NCBI GenBank assembly: GCA_049279675.1 | Contig: JBAPOP010000076.1 | Coordinates: forward strand, 59,432 to 123,431 | Reading direction: 5' to 3' | Source: Palsa-147 sp049279675 | GTDB taxonomy: Bacteria; Acidobacteriota; Terriglobia; Acidiferrales; UBA7541 | Length of the DNA: 64,000 bases | Part shown: positions 42,642 to 51,435 of the stretch, piece after piece | Numbering within the stretch: the stretch's first letter is position 1 | Layout of the letters: each line of letters starts with the position of its first letter | Program-made: the position numbers and the translations under genes | Notes under the pieces: model-generated | Database searches by the model: none | What the model was told of the DNA's origin: nothing | Seen by the model: the letters and a program-made list of their open reading frames with translations, nothing else

Positions 42642-42725
42642 GCCCCACCCTTTGCGTTGCAAAGGATGGGGCACGCGGCGGATCACCATAGCAAAGGCCG
42701 GGCGGGTCTGAGAGCCGCCCCTATA
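42642..42725. repeat. Composite double-hairpin repeat, copy 3
   Basis: GCCCCACCCTTTGC...GCAAAGGATGGGGC followed by a spacer and GGGCGGGTCTGAGAGCCGCC with CCTA. Same order and orientation as copy 1 at 41452-41525; one mismatch in the second stem. Lies in the 146-base gap before the multicopper oxidase. Confidence 0.72.
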
Positions 42726-42767
42726 GCGAGCGGCACCACATAAAATTTGATTTGAGATTCATGTGGC

Positions 42768-44561
42768 GTGGCGGGGTGTGTGCGAAAATGCGTGACAGAG
42801 GGTACACCCATCGAGAGGCGATTCATTTCGGGGTGGCGCGGATTTTTGTATTGGGGCTGCGTGGCGGCTTGCTTGATTGCGGCGCCGCGGGCGGCGTTTG
42901 CGCAGGGCGGGGGAGCTGAGGCGTGTCCGCAGAGGCCGGCCGCGGGGAGTTTGGTGGAGGAGCCCGCGGAGGTGCGCAGCGAGGGTGGGGTGCTGCGAGT
43001 TGAGCTTCGTTACCGAAGCGCGATTGGCGCGGATGGGAGGGTGCGCTACTGCTATTTGTATGAGGGGCGCGGCGAGGCGCCGACCTTACGTGTGAAGCCG
43101 GGCGATAGGGTGATTTTGCGATTGAAGAATGAGGTTTCGCAGACGGATAAGCCGAGACCGCACGCGCATTCGCCGGCTGCTGCGTGCGCTGGTGGCAGCA
43201 TGGGGGACGGCGCGTTAACGAATTTGCATTTTCATGGGTTGACGCTGGCGCCGGTGTGTCACGCGGATGATGTGCTTCATACGATGATTGAGGCGGGCAG
43301 CGCGGCGTTTGAGTATCGGTTCCGAATTCCTGAGGATGAGCCGCCGGGTTTGTATTGGTATCACCCGCACATTCACGGAATGACGAATGTGCAAGTGCTG
43401 GGCGGAGCGTCGGGCGCGATTATCGTTGAGGGGATCGAGCGCGCGAATCCGTTGGTGGCGGGGCTCGCGGAGAGGGTGATCATCATTCGCGATCAGGAAT
43501 TGGTGAATCCGGACGCGGCGCCGGTGCAGACCGATTCGATGCCGCCACCGATGGTGATGCGCGACGCCGAGGGCGACATTTTGAACACGGGAACTGGCGG
43601 TGGCAAACCAGCGAAGGATCTATCGATCAATTTCGTGCCCGTGCCGTTCCCGAATTACGTGCCGGCGGTGGTGAAGATTCGTCCAGCGGAGAAGCAGCTG
43701 TGGCGCGTCTTGAACGCCTCGGCGATTACGTATCTCGATCTGCAAATGCTGGTCGACAACAAGCCGCAAATGATGGGTGTGGTTTCGTTGGACGGCGTTC
43801 CGATTAATTCAAATGGGAAGACGAAAGATGGGAAGGCAGGGAATCGAATTGTCTGGCAGAGCCACGTGTTGATGCCGCCGGCGGGGCGAGTGGAAGTTAT
43901 CGTGAAAGGGCCTGCAGAAGTGGCGAAGGCAAGTTTGGTTACGCGGACAATCGATACGGGACCAGCGGGCGAAAATGATCCGACGCGGCCGCTGGCGGCC
44001 ATCGTCGCTGAAGCCAACGCGCCGGAACCGCGCGCGCGATTGGCGCTCACGCCTGCACCGCTGCCGCGGACGGGTGCGATTTGGCTCGGCGACATGCAGC
44101 CAGTGCGAACGCGGAAGCTTTATTTCTCCGAGAACCCGCACGATCCGAAAGATCCGAAAAGCCGTACTGATTTCTACGTGACGGTCGAAGGCCAAGAGCC
44201 GAAGCTCTTCGATCCGAATGACATAGCTCCGAATATTGTTGTGCGGCAGGGAGATGTGGAGGACTGGATTATCGAGAACCGAACGCAAGAGCTGCATGCT
44301 TTTCACATTCATCAAATTCATTTCATGCTGGTGGAGTGGAATGGAGTGCCGCTTGATGAGCCGTTCTTGCGCGACACCATCAACGTGGCGTACTGGGACG
44401 GGAAGAGCGGCCAGTATCCGAGTGTGAAGCTGCGAATGGATTTCCGCGATCCCAACGTGGTTGGGACGTTCGTCTACCACTGCCACCTACTCGAACACGA
44501 GGACGGCGGAATGATGGGAGTGATTCGCGTCGAGCCGAAGAGCGTGAAGGCGGCTTTTTAA
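42768..44561 (+). CDS. Multicopper oxidase (exported, laccase-like)
   Basis: A ~597-residue three-cupredoxin oxidase that reduces O2 to water while oxidising phenols, metals or other donors. All four copper motifs are present: NLHFHGLTL, WYHPHIHGM, HAFHIHQIHF and VYHCHLLEHEDGGMMG (T1 Cys and His with Met as axial candidate). A signal peptide with AACLIAAPRAAFAQ precedes the mature protein. The start is uncertain: GTG at 42768 or a later GTG in frame; no ATG in frame precedes the signal. An inserted, Gly-rich segment (PAAACAGGSMGDG) lies before the first copper motif. Confidence 0.92.
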   Translation: MAGCVRKCVTEGTPIERRFISGWRGFLYWGCVAACLIAAPRAAFAQGGGAEACPQRPAAGSLVEEPAEVRSEGGVLRVELRYRSAIGADGRVRYCYLYEGRGEAPTLRVKPGDRVILRLKNEVSQTDKPRPHAHSPAAACAGGSMGDGALTNLHFHGLTLAPVCHADDVLHTMIEAGSAAFEYRFRIPEDEPPGLYWYHPHIHGMTNVQVLGGASGAIIVEGIERANPLVAGLAERVIIIRDQELVNPDAAPVQTDSMPPPMVMRDAEGDILNTGTGGGKPAKDLSINFVPVPFPNYVPAVVKIRPAEKQLWRVLNASAITYLDLQMLVDNKPQMMGVVSLDGVPINSNGKTKDGKAGNRIVWQSHVLMPPAGRVEVIVKGPAEVAKASLVTRTIDTGPAGENDPTRPLAAIVAEANAPEPRARLALTPAPLPRTGAIWLGDMQPVRTRKLYFSENPHDPKDPKSRTDFYVTVEGQEPKLFDPNDIAPNIVVRQGDVEDWIIENRTQELHAFHIHQIHFMLVEWNGVPLDEPFLRDTINVAYWDGKSGQYPSVKLRMDFRDPNVVGTFVYHCHLLEHEDGGMMGVIRVEPKSVKAAF

Positions 44562-44704
44562 TGTAGCTGTCATCTGGCTGTAACACGCGACGCGTATCTC
44601 TCTCCAGCACACGTTTGATTCCGAGAGCCTTGAGTCTTGCTGTCCCCCGCAAGGCCGCGTGGCATCAGACTTGGACTTTCCGAAAATCTAAGGAGAACTC
44701 ATCC

Positions 44705-46330
44705 ATGTACAAGTATCTTCGCCGGATGGCAGCCATCGCGCTTGCCTCCAACCTAGCTCTGGTGATGCCGGGCAACCTTATGGCCGGGCAGAACGGCGGC
44801 AGTGCAACTACCACGCCGATCAAGCACGTGATCGTAATCTTTGACGAGAACATTTCTTTCGATCACTACTTCGGAACGTATCCTTACGCGACGAATCCTT
44901 CGGGAGAGTCGGTATTCTTCGCGAGGCCCGGAACGCCGCGAGTGAACAATCTTTTGGGTGGCGGACTGCTTGATGAGAATCCGAATTCCACGCAGCCGTT
45001 TCGGATGGACACGGGAGTGGCGTCAGTGACGTGCGACCAGAATCACAGCTACACACCGGAACAGCAGGCAGTGGATCGAGGCTTGATGGACAAGTATCCC
45101 GAGTCCACGGGATCGGGAAATTCAGCATCGTATCCCTGCAATGATTATGGCAAGGGAAATGGCGTGGTGATGGGATATTTCGATGGCAATACGGTGACTG
45201 CGATGTGGAACTACGCGCAGCATTATGCGATGAGCGACAACTCGTACGGCACGATGTTCGGGCCGTCGGCAGTGGGAGCCCTCAACTTGATTGCAGGAAC
45301 AACGGCCACGGCAACTCTATTTCCAACGAAGCCCAACGGCTCGGCGGCGAGCGCGTCCGGCAATATCGCAAACGGCACGACGACGGGTCCGGTGATTGGA
45401 GATCCGCGTCCCGCAGGCGATGAATGCGTGCTGACAAATCCTGGGCTGCAGACGACGACCATGGTCTCGATGGCGGGAACGAATGTGGGCGATCTGCTAA
45501 ACGCCAAGAACGTCACTTGGGGTTGGTTCGAGGGCGGATTTGCGCCTACCAGCTACGACACAATGGGCCGAGCGGTCTGCGGCGCGCACCACGCCGGACT
45601 GGCGGGTGACGACGCGGTCGAGACGGTCGGCGACTACATTCCTCACCACGAGCCATTCCAGTACTACACGAGCACGCAGAATCTTCACCACGTGCAGCCG
45701 TCGAATCCTTCGCTAATCGGGACGTCGGCGGACGGGGCGAATCACCAGTATGATCTGAGCGCGTTCTGGACGGCATTCGGTAACGGAAACCTTCCGGCAG
45801 TGTCGTATCTCAAACCCGCAGCGTATCAGGACGGGCATCCGGGCTATTCCGATCCAATCGATGAGCAGAACTTTGTAGTGAGCGTAGTCAATGCAATCGC
45901 GTTGAGCCCCTACTGGAATGACACGGCGATCATCATCGCTTATGACGATTCTGACGGCTGGTACGATCACGTGCTCGGACCGGTGGTCAATCAGTCGGCA
46001 GTGGCCGATGATGCTCTCGCTGGCAGCGGCGATTGCGGCGTGGCGACTGCGGTCGCCACGCAGGGCCGGTGCGGATATGGGCCTCGCTTGCCGTTGATCG
46101 TGATTTCGCCTTTCGCGAAGCAGAACTACGTCGATCACGTCGCGACCGACCAGTCGTCCATTCTGCGATTCATCGAGGACAACTGGAGTCTTGGGCAGAT
46201 CGGCGGCGGTTCGAGCGATGCAAAAGCAGGGACGCTCAACGGCATGTTCACCTTCACGGGCTTCTTACGTGCGCCGAGGGTGATACTTAATCCGGCAACG
46301 GGAAACGTGATCGTAAGCCGGGGCGAGTAG
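44705..46330 (+). CDS. Secreted phosphoesterase (phospholipase C / AcpA-like)
   Basis: A 541-residue alkaline-phosphatase-superfamily phosphoesterase, related to bacterial phospholipase C and acid phosphatase A. It opens with a signal peptide (MAAIALASNLALVMPGNLMAG) and then the family start KHVIVIFDENISFDHYFGTY, where the Glu-Asn pair binds metal. The C-terminal metal site is YDDSDGWYDHVLGP, followed by RLPLIVISPFAKQNYVDH. A strong AAGGAG lies eight bases before the ATG at 44705, which decides against the upstream 44615 start. A terminator follows at 46379. Confidence 0.9.
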   Translation: MYKYLRRMAAIALASNLALVMPGNLMAGQNGGSATTTPIKHVIVIFDENISFDHYFGTYPYATNPSGESVFFARPGTPRVNNLLGGGLLDENPNSTQPFRMDTGVASVTCDQNHSYTPEQQAVDRGLMDKYPESTGSGNSASYPCNDYGKGNGVVMGYFDGNTVTAMWNYAQHYAMSDNSYGTMFGPSAVGALNLIAGTTATATLFPTKPNGSAASASGNIANGTTTGPVIGDPRPAGDECVLTNPGLQTTTMVSMAGTNVGDLLNAKNVTWGWFEGGFAPTSYDTMGRAVCGAHHAGLAGDDAVETVGDYIPHHEPFQYYTSTQNLHHVQPSNPSLIGTSADGANHQYDLSAFWTAFGNGNLPAVSYLKPAAYQDGHPGYSDPIDEQNFVVSVVNAIALSPYWNDTAIIIAYDDSDGWYDHVLGPVVNQSAVADDALAGSGDCGVATAVATQGRCGYGPRLPLIVISPFAKQNYVDHVATDQSSILRFIEDNWSLGQIGGGSSDAKAGTLNGMFTFTGFLRAPRVILNPATGNVIVSRGE

Positions 46331-46378
46331 AACGGCGAAAGCGTTCGCGATAGATTGTTTTCACGATAGTGCAATGTG

Positions 46379-46421
46379 AACTGGCTCGTTCCGATGCGTT
46401 CGGGACGAGCCAGTTTTTTTT
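46379..46421 (+). terminator. Rho-independent terminator
   Basis: AACTGGCTCGTTCC (46379-46392), an 8-base loop plus one base, then GGGACGAGCCAGTT (46402-46415) and a run of eight T (46414-46421). Fourteen-base stem with one G-T pair. Serves the phosphoesterase gene that ends 49 bases upstream. Confidence 0.85.
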
Positions 46422-46576
46422 GGGACGGAGCCGCCGACGACGATTAATCGTTTTGCGGCAACTGCGCACTTCCATGCCGAGTCCGTGAGTGCGGCAAGCG
46501 ATCGATGTGACGGATTCGGTGGTGCGGTTGTGCGAGAATGGGGCCGAGTTTGGACTGGTGGCTCGGCTTGGGGTGA

Positions 46577-47458
46577 ATGGATTTGGAGCGGCGCAGCGTT
46601 GATTTGACGCGGGTGACGGAGTGGGCGGAGGGGCGCGTTAGGCGCGTGCAGGATGCGCTTGCGGGCGAGGAGCCGCTCGAGATTCGCGTGGGCGATACGC
46701 CGCTGGCCGTCACGATGCGAACGCCTGGCGACGATCTGGAATTGGCGGCGGGATTTTTGTTTACGGAAGGAATTATTCAGAGGCGCGAGCAGATACTTTC
46801 GCTTGAGATGGCGAAGCCGGAGGCGGGGACGCGACCTGGCACGCAACCCGGCCCGCAACATGGCAAGCAACTCCACACGCAGGCCGGCAATCTTGTGGTG
46901 GCGCAACTCGAAGGCGATGTGCAACTGGACGCGGAGAAAACGCAGCGGAATTTTTTCGCGAATTCGAGTTGCGGGATTTGCGGCAAGGCTTCGATTGATG
47001 CGGTGCGCTCGCGATTTCTGCGGGCGCCGAATGCGGGATTTCGCGTGCGCTCGGGTGTGCTGTGCGGGCTGCCTGAAAAGCTTGGAGCGTCGCAGGATAT
47101 TTTCAGCCGCACGGGAGGATTGCACGCCGCGGGATTATTCACGGCGAGCGGAGAGCTCGTGGTGGCGCGCGAAGATATTGGGCGGCACAACGCGGTGGAC
47201 AAGGTGGTTGGCTGGGCGCTGCGAGAGGGGCGATTGCCGCTGGCCGAGTTTGTGCTGGTGGTGAGCGGGCGCTGCGGATTTGAGATCGCGCAAAAAGCGA
47301 TTGCGGCGGGAATTCCGATTGTTGCGTCGGTGTCGGCGCCGTCGAGTTTGGCGGTGCAGCTCGCGCGGGAATTGAATCTCACGTTGGTGGGATTTTTGCG
47401 CGGGAAGCGGTTTGTGGTTTATTCGGGAGAGGAGCGGATTATTTTGGGGAGTGAGTAG
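46577..47458 (+). CDS. fdhD: Formate dehydrogenase accessory sulfurtransferase FdhD
   Basis: A 293-residue FdhD, which carries sulfur from a cysteine desulfurase to the molybdenum cofactor of formate dehydrogenases. The catalytic cysteine motif SSCGICGKASID is near residue 131, and VAREDIGRHNAVDKVVGWAL is the family signature after it. A Gln/Pro/Gly-rich insertion (TRPGTQPGPQHGKQLHTQAG) before the catalytic loop is not typical. No formate dehydrogenase gene is in the window; the molybdenum enzyme present is the xanthine dehydrogenase at 54319-57906, which normally uses XdhC. Confidence 0.93.
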   Translation: MDLERRSVDLTRVTEWAEGRVRRVQDALAGEEPLEIRVGDTPLAVTMRTPGDDLELAAGFLFTEGIIQRREQILSLEMAKPEAGTRPGTQPGPQHGKQLHTQAGNLVVAQLEGDVQLDAEKTQRNFFANSSCGICGKASIDAVRSRFLRAPNAGFRVRSGVLCGLPEKLGASQDIFSRTGGLHAAGLFTASGELVVAREDIGRHNAVDKVVGWALREGRLPLAEFVLVVSGRCGFEIAQKAIAAGIPIVASVSAPSSLAVQLARELNLTLVGFLRGKRFVVYSGEERIILGSE

Positions 47459-47483
47459 GAGCGCGTTCGCGGTTGCCGGCAAT

Positions 47484-47513
47484 GTGCCGCACGAAGTGCG
47501 GCGCGGCGCTACA
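47484..47513. repeat. Dispersed hairpin ending in GCGCTACA (copy 2)
   Basis: GTGCCGCAC-GAA-GTGCGGC with the tail GCGGCGCTACA, in the convergent gap between fdhD and the HD-GYP gene. Shortest member of the family seen at 37839-37892 and 58531-58582. Confidence 0.6.
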
Positions 47514-47515
47514 GT

Positions 47516-48544
47516 TTAATGCGGGCGGCCGTTGCCATTTCCGTTGTTGCCATTCTTTTTCTGGGCGTGGCGGCGGCGGATGTCGTCGACCTTCACGCCA
47601 TCCTCGGCAATCATTTTGCGGAATTCGAGCAACAGCTTCGGGTCCCACCAGCCACGCTTGGCTTCGTCTTCGAGATGATCGAGCGCCGCGGCGGAATCGA
47701 GCGCGGTGCGATAGGGCCGCTCGGTGGTCAGCGCGTCGTAGACGTCGACGATTTGAAGAATGCGCGCAGTAAGCGGAATGTCTTCGCCGCGCAGACCGTC
47801 GGGATAGCCGGTGCCGTCCTGCTTCTCGTGATGATGGCGAATGATGGGAAGGACGAGCCGAAAAGTTTTCAGCGGCGCGCAGATGTGTTCGCCGACGACG
47901 GGGTGCTCGCGCAGAAGAGATTCTTCCTCAGTGGTCAACGGCCCTTGCTTCAGAAGAATTGAATCCGGGATGGCAACTTTTCCGACATCGTGAACGACGC
48001 CGGCGCGGCGGAGCGCGGTGACCTGTTCGGATTCGAGGCCCATGCGCGTGCCGAGAAGCGCGGAAATTTCCGAGAGGCGTCCGCAGTGGCCGTGAGTGGA
48101 TGGATCGCGCGCTTCAATGCTCAACGCGAGGCTGAACAGCACGGCTTCGGCGTTTTCGAGTTCGTCGGTGTAATTTTTCAGGCGGAGCAGCGAACGCGTG
48201 CGAGCGAGAAGTTCGTTGTAGTCGATCGGCTTGCTGAGGAAGTCGTCTGCGCCCGCGTTGATTCCCTGGATGCGATCGGCAGTGGCCGAAAGTCCCGTGA
48301 TCAGTACAACGGGAGTGAGGCGTGTTTCCGGCGCGGCCTTGATTTGGCGGCAAACTTCGATGCCGCTGAGGCCAGGCATCACGATGTCGAGAAGAACGAG
48401 ATCGGGGCGAAACTCAGCGCAGGCGGCAAGGGCGCTCGCGCCGTCGGCAGCCGCGCGGACTTCGAAACCTTCACGGCGCAACAGAATTTCGAGACCGGAG
48501 CGCGGTGCGAGTTCGTCGTCGACTAGAAGGATTTTCTGCGTCAT
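47516..48544 (-). CDS. Response regulator with HD-GYP domain (RpfG-like)
   Basis: A 342-residue two-domain regulator. Residues 1-120 are a receiver domain with the acidic pair in ILLVDDE and phosphorylation site Asp53 (LVLLDIVMPG). Residues ~140-330 are an HD-GYP phosphodiesterase, with GVVHDVGKVAIPDSIL, HPVVGEHI and the signature HHEKQDGTGYPDGL. Such proteins hydrolyse cyclic di-GMP under control of a histidine kinase. No kinase is adjacent, so the input is unknown. The tail is basic and Asn/Gly-rich. Confidence 0.93.
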   Translation of the reverse strand: MTQKILLVDDELAPRSGLEILLRREGFEVRAAADGASALAACAEFRPDLVLLDIVMPGLSGIEVCRQIKAAPETRLTPVVLITGLSATADRIQGINAGADDFLSKPIDYNELLARTRSLLRLKNYTDELENAEAVLFSLALSIEARDPSTHGHCGRLSEISALLGTRMGLESEQVTALRRAGVVHDVGKVAIPDSILLKQGPLTTEEESLLREHPVVGEHICAPLKTFRLVLPIIRHHHEKQDGTGYPDGLRGEDIPLTARILQIVDVYDALTTERPYRTALDSAAALDHLEDEAKRGWWDPKLLLEFRKMIAEDGVKVDDIRRRHAQKKNGNNGNGNGRPH

Positions 48545-48734
48545 ACAGTCAATGTCTTAGGCGGAGGTACGCAAGCTTACAGGACGGGAGGCTGCGCAGC
48601 AAATAGAATCGAGGTACTGGGACTTTTTGATTTTGACGCAGTATTCACCGTACTGGTGCTCTCGCAACTCCTAATGCTGGGCGCAAGACCTTGCGTTTCC
48701 AAGCAGTTCTGTTGTCTCCTCAAGAGACGATTCC

Positions 48735-50204
48735 ATGCAACTGAGGCCACAGATGAAGAGAACGCTGACTCCTGAGTCGCTCGCAGAATTAGATGCGAAG
48801 CTCAAGCGGGCGCACGAAGAATTTTCGCGGATTTATCCGGGGCCGAGCGGCGCGCGGCAGCCGGTTCATACGGTTTACGCGGGCGCGCAATTATTTCATG
48901 CCGACACGGTGAAACGACTCGGCGCAAACGCGCTGCATTCGCTCGATGAGTACGCGCCGAACTTTGCGATTTTTGCGAAGGCCATCGGGCTCGACGGCGC
49001 GGCTGAATTGCCGGACACGCCGGAAGAAATTGCGCGTCTCGAGAAATATGTGGATTCGGATCCCGAAACATTTCGCAAGGAGAGCAAGGCGACGTGGCTG
49101 GCCGTGACGATCTACAGGCGCGTGCGCGAGAAGCTTGGGCGCGAGCCGGTGGAGGATTTTCGAATTGATTTCGAAGATGGCTACGGCCATCGCTCCGATG
49201 AGGAGGAAGACGGGCACGCCGTCTCGACGGCGCGAGAGCTGGCTGCGGGATATAGGGCCGGCGGGCTCTCGCCGTTTATCGGCATTCGCGTGAAGGCGTT
49301 CAACGAAGAATTGCGGGCGCGCAGCATTCGAACTTTGGATTTGTTTATGAGCACGGTGGCGGAAGAGACGCGCGGATCGCTGCCGCCGAATTTTCACGTG
49401 ACGATTCCGAAGGTCAACGTGCCGGAGGAAGTGGCGGCGCTGGCCGATTTGCTCGACCGGCTGGAAGCGGCGCTGGGGATTTTGCGGGGATCGACGCGGA
49501 TCGAAGTGATGGTGGAGACGCCGCAATCGATACTGAATCCGCGGGGCGAGACGAACTTGCTGGCGCTGGTGCGGGCGGGCGCGGGGCGATGCGTCGCGGC
49601 GCATTTTGGAACCTACGATTACACGGCGGGGCGCAACATCACCGCGGCTCACCAGCACATGATGCATCCGGCGTGCAATTTTGCGAAGGAGATGATGCAA
49701 GTGTCGCTCGCGGGGACGGGCGTTTGGCTTTCGGATGGCGGGACGAATATCTTGCCGGTGCCAATTCATCGCGCGGCGAAAGGCGAAGCGCCGCTTTCCG
49801 CGCGCGACGCAGCAGAAAATCGCAAGGCGGTGCACGCGGCGTGGAGGCTGCATTTCACGCACATCCAGCACTCGCTCATCGGCGGATTTTATCAGGGGTG
49901 GGATTTGCATCCGGCGCAGCTTCCGACGCGGTATGCGGCGATCTATGCTTTTTTTCTGGAGAGTCTGGACGCGGCGGGCGAACGCTTGCGGAATTTTATT
50001 GAGAAGGCCGCGCAGGCGACGCTGGTTGGCGAAGTGTTCGACGATGCGGCTACCGGACAGGGACTGCTGAATTATTTTCTGCGAGGCATCAATTGCGGGG
50101 CGGTGACTCCGGAGGAAACGTTGAAACTGACGGGGCTATCGCACGCGGATCTGCGCTCGGGATCGTTCGCGCGAATTTTGGATGCGCGCACGCGGACAGT
50201 CTGA
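48735..50204 (+). CDS. Aldolase/citrate-lyase-like TIM-barrel protein (DUF6986 type)
   Basis: A 489-residue protein related to the HpcH/HpaI aldolase and malate synthase superfamily. Recognisable elements are DFRIDFEDGYGHRSDEEE (acidic metal-site candidate), RIEVMVETPQSIL and AAHFGTYDYTAG, all in the order expected of a phosphoenolpyruvate-type TIM barrel. It is larger than HpcH aldolases and lacks malate synthase's extra domains. It is convergent with urate oxidase, 38 bases apart, and homologues are known to sit beside ureide genes. A role in using the glyoxylate end product is a guess. Start ATG 48735; ATG 48753 is also possible. Confidence 0.72.
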   Translation: MQLRPQMKRTLTPESLAELDAKLKRAHEEFSRIYPGPSGARQPVHTVYAGAQLFHADTVKRLGANALHSLDEYAPNFAIFAKAIGLDGAAELPDTPEEIARLEKYVDSDPETFRKESKATWLAVTIYRRVREKLGREPVEDFRIDFEDGYGHRSDEEEDGHAVSTARELAAGYRAGGLSPFIGIRVKAFNEELRARSIRTLDLFMSTVAEETRGSLPPNFHVTIPKVNVPEEVAALADLLDRLEAALGILRGSTRIEVMVETPQSILNPRGETNLLALVRAGAGRCVAAHFGTYDYTAGRNITAAHQHMMHPACNFAKEMMQVSLAGTGVWLSDGGTNILPVPIHRAAKGEAPLSARDAAENRKAVHAAWRLHFTHIQHSLIGGFYQGWDLHPAQLPTRYAAIYAFFLESLDAAGERLRNFIEKAAQATLVGEVFDDAATGQGLLNYFLRGINCGAVTPEETLKLTGLSHADLRSGSFARILDARTRTV

Positions 50205-50241
50205 GCGAATTGCGCCGCGGCGGGGCGAGATTGAACTGCGA

Positions 50242-51090
50242 TTAGATATCTCTTCGGACGGTTACTTCAACGAGGCTCTCGGGCGCACCGGCAGTAGCGA
50301 AAATTTCGTTGGCGTTCTGCGTGCCGAACGGCGAGAGATCAACCGGGCCGTATTCCTGCACCGACATCGCGAGCCGAATTTCCGCGAGCGGCTCGAAATT
50401 TCGCAGGATGGCGTCGGCCATCGCGTAGAGAGTGTGTTGGGGAGACCGGCTCTCGTGCTCGGCGAAACTTTCTAGCAACGCTTGCCGCACGCTGTGCCAA
50501 ATCGCGCTGTAAGTAATTTCTCCAGCTGAGTAGCGCCAACTCGCGGAGAGCGTCGCCGCCCAAACGCGGTCGGCGGATTCCTTCAGAGTGGTGTAAGGAT
50601 CGCGCAAGAATCCTTCGAAACCAGATTTCGCGGATTTGAGGATGACGAGATCTTCGAGGCCGGCCCAGATTTCGACGCCATTTCTCGTTCCGATCAGCAT
50701 GGAAGTTCGCTGCTCCGCGCCACTGCGGGCGAAGGCACTGTCGTGGGGCTTAGTCCCTGTGCGAATACGATCCCAGAGCTGCTCCCGTGTTTCGATGCGA
50801 ATGCGAGAAACTTGCGAGTTATACGTCAAGAAATGTTCGATCAGGTGCGAGGAAAATTCTTCGATGGGTTCCGGTGAATATTGTTTCGCGAGAACGTAGA
50901 CAGTATTCCGGATCGTGTCTGCGGGCAGGATTTTGGCGTTGTCGCCGGAAGTGTGCGCCGATTCGAAATCGCCTTCGAATTCAATGTCGATGGTGGCTTC
51001 CTTGATTTCGTGGCGGCTGCCTTTTCGCGCCACGCGCAAGACACGAACGGAGGTCGCGCCGTATTTGCTGTGCTCCAGGCGGACGTGCAC
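50242..51090 (-). CDS. pucL: Urate oxidase (uricase)
   Basis: A 282-residue cofactor-independent uricase, converting urate to 5-hydroxyisourate. Motifs are YGATSVRVLRVAR at the N-terminus with the catalytic Lys/Thr region following, NTVYVLAKQYSPEPIEEFSS (catalytic-site Thr and Asp-Thr loop equivalent DTIRNTVYVLAK), and the C-terminal NANEIFATAGAPESLVEVTVRR. The purine ring would be bound between Arg and Gln of the T-fold. It is the last gene of the purine operon, three bases after uraH, although its reaction precedes that of uraH. Confidence 0.93.
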   Translation of the reverse strand: MHVRLEHSKYGATSVRVLRVARKGSRHEIKEATIDIEFEGDFESAHTSGDNAKILPADTIRNTVYVLAKQYSPEPIEEFSSHLIEHFLTYNSQVSRIRIETREQLWDRIRTGTKPHDSAFARSGAEQRTSMLIGTRNGVEIWAGLEDLVILKSAKSGFEGFLRDPYTTLKESADRVWAATLSASWRYSAGEITYSAIWHSVRQALLESFAEHESRSPQHTLYAMADAILRNFEPLAEIRLAMSVQEYGPVDLSPFGTQNANEIFATAGAPESLVEVTVRRDI

Positions 51091-51093
51091 CGG

Positions 51094-51435
51094 TCAGCTC
51101 CCGCGGTAGGTCGTGTAGCCGTAGGGGCTCAAGAGAAGCGGAACGTGATGATGAATGCTGGCATCGCGAACGTGGAAAATAATTTCGACCATTGGATAGA
51201 AACTTTGGATCTGCCGGCCGGCGAAATATGCGCCGGTATCGAATCGCAGGCGGTATTTGCCTTCGGAAATGTGTCCGGACGCGACGAGATCGAGCAAGCG
51301 GCCGTCGGAGTCGGTGAAACCTTGGCCGATCAACCGCCAGCCGTCGCCGGCTTCCATTTCGAGAGTCACGCCGATGCCTTGAGCGGGGCGGCCGAGCGAT
51401 GTGTCGAGAACGTGCGTTGTAATCGATGAGTTCAT
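51094..51435 (-). CDS. uraH: 5-hydroxyisourate hydrolase (transthyretin-like)
   Basis: A 113-residue HIU hydrolase that opens 5-hydroxyisourate to OHCU. The N-terminal THVLDTSLGRPAQGIGV and the C-terminal YRGS tetrapeptide are diagnostic, with catalytic His in the first motif and in HVRDASIHHHVPLLLSPYGY. The frame continues upstream to 51687, but the ATG at 51435 sits in a 4-base overlap with the allantoicase-decarboxylase stop and gives the normal length. Functions as a homotetramer in the cytoplasm. Confidence 0.95.
   Translation of the reverse strand: MNSSITTHVLDTSLGRPAQGIGVTLEMEAGDGWRLIGQGFTDSDGRLLDLVASGHISEGKYRLRFDTGAYFAGRQIQSFYPMVEIIFHVRDASIHHHVPLLLSPYGYTTYRGS

Noticed and set aside
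48891..49910. 339-codon minus-strand frame
   Set aside because: Antisense to the aldolase-like gene; His/Arg-rich shadow with no motif.
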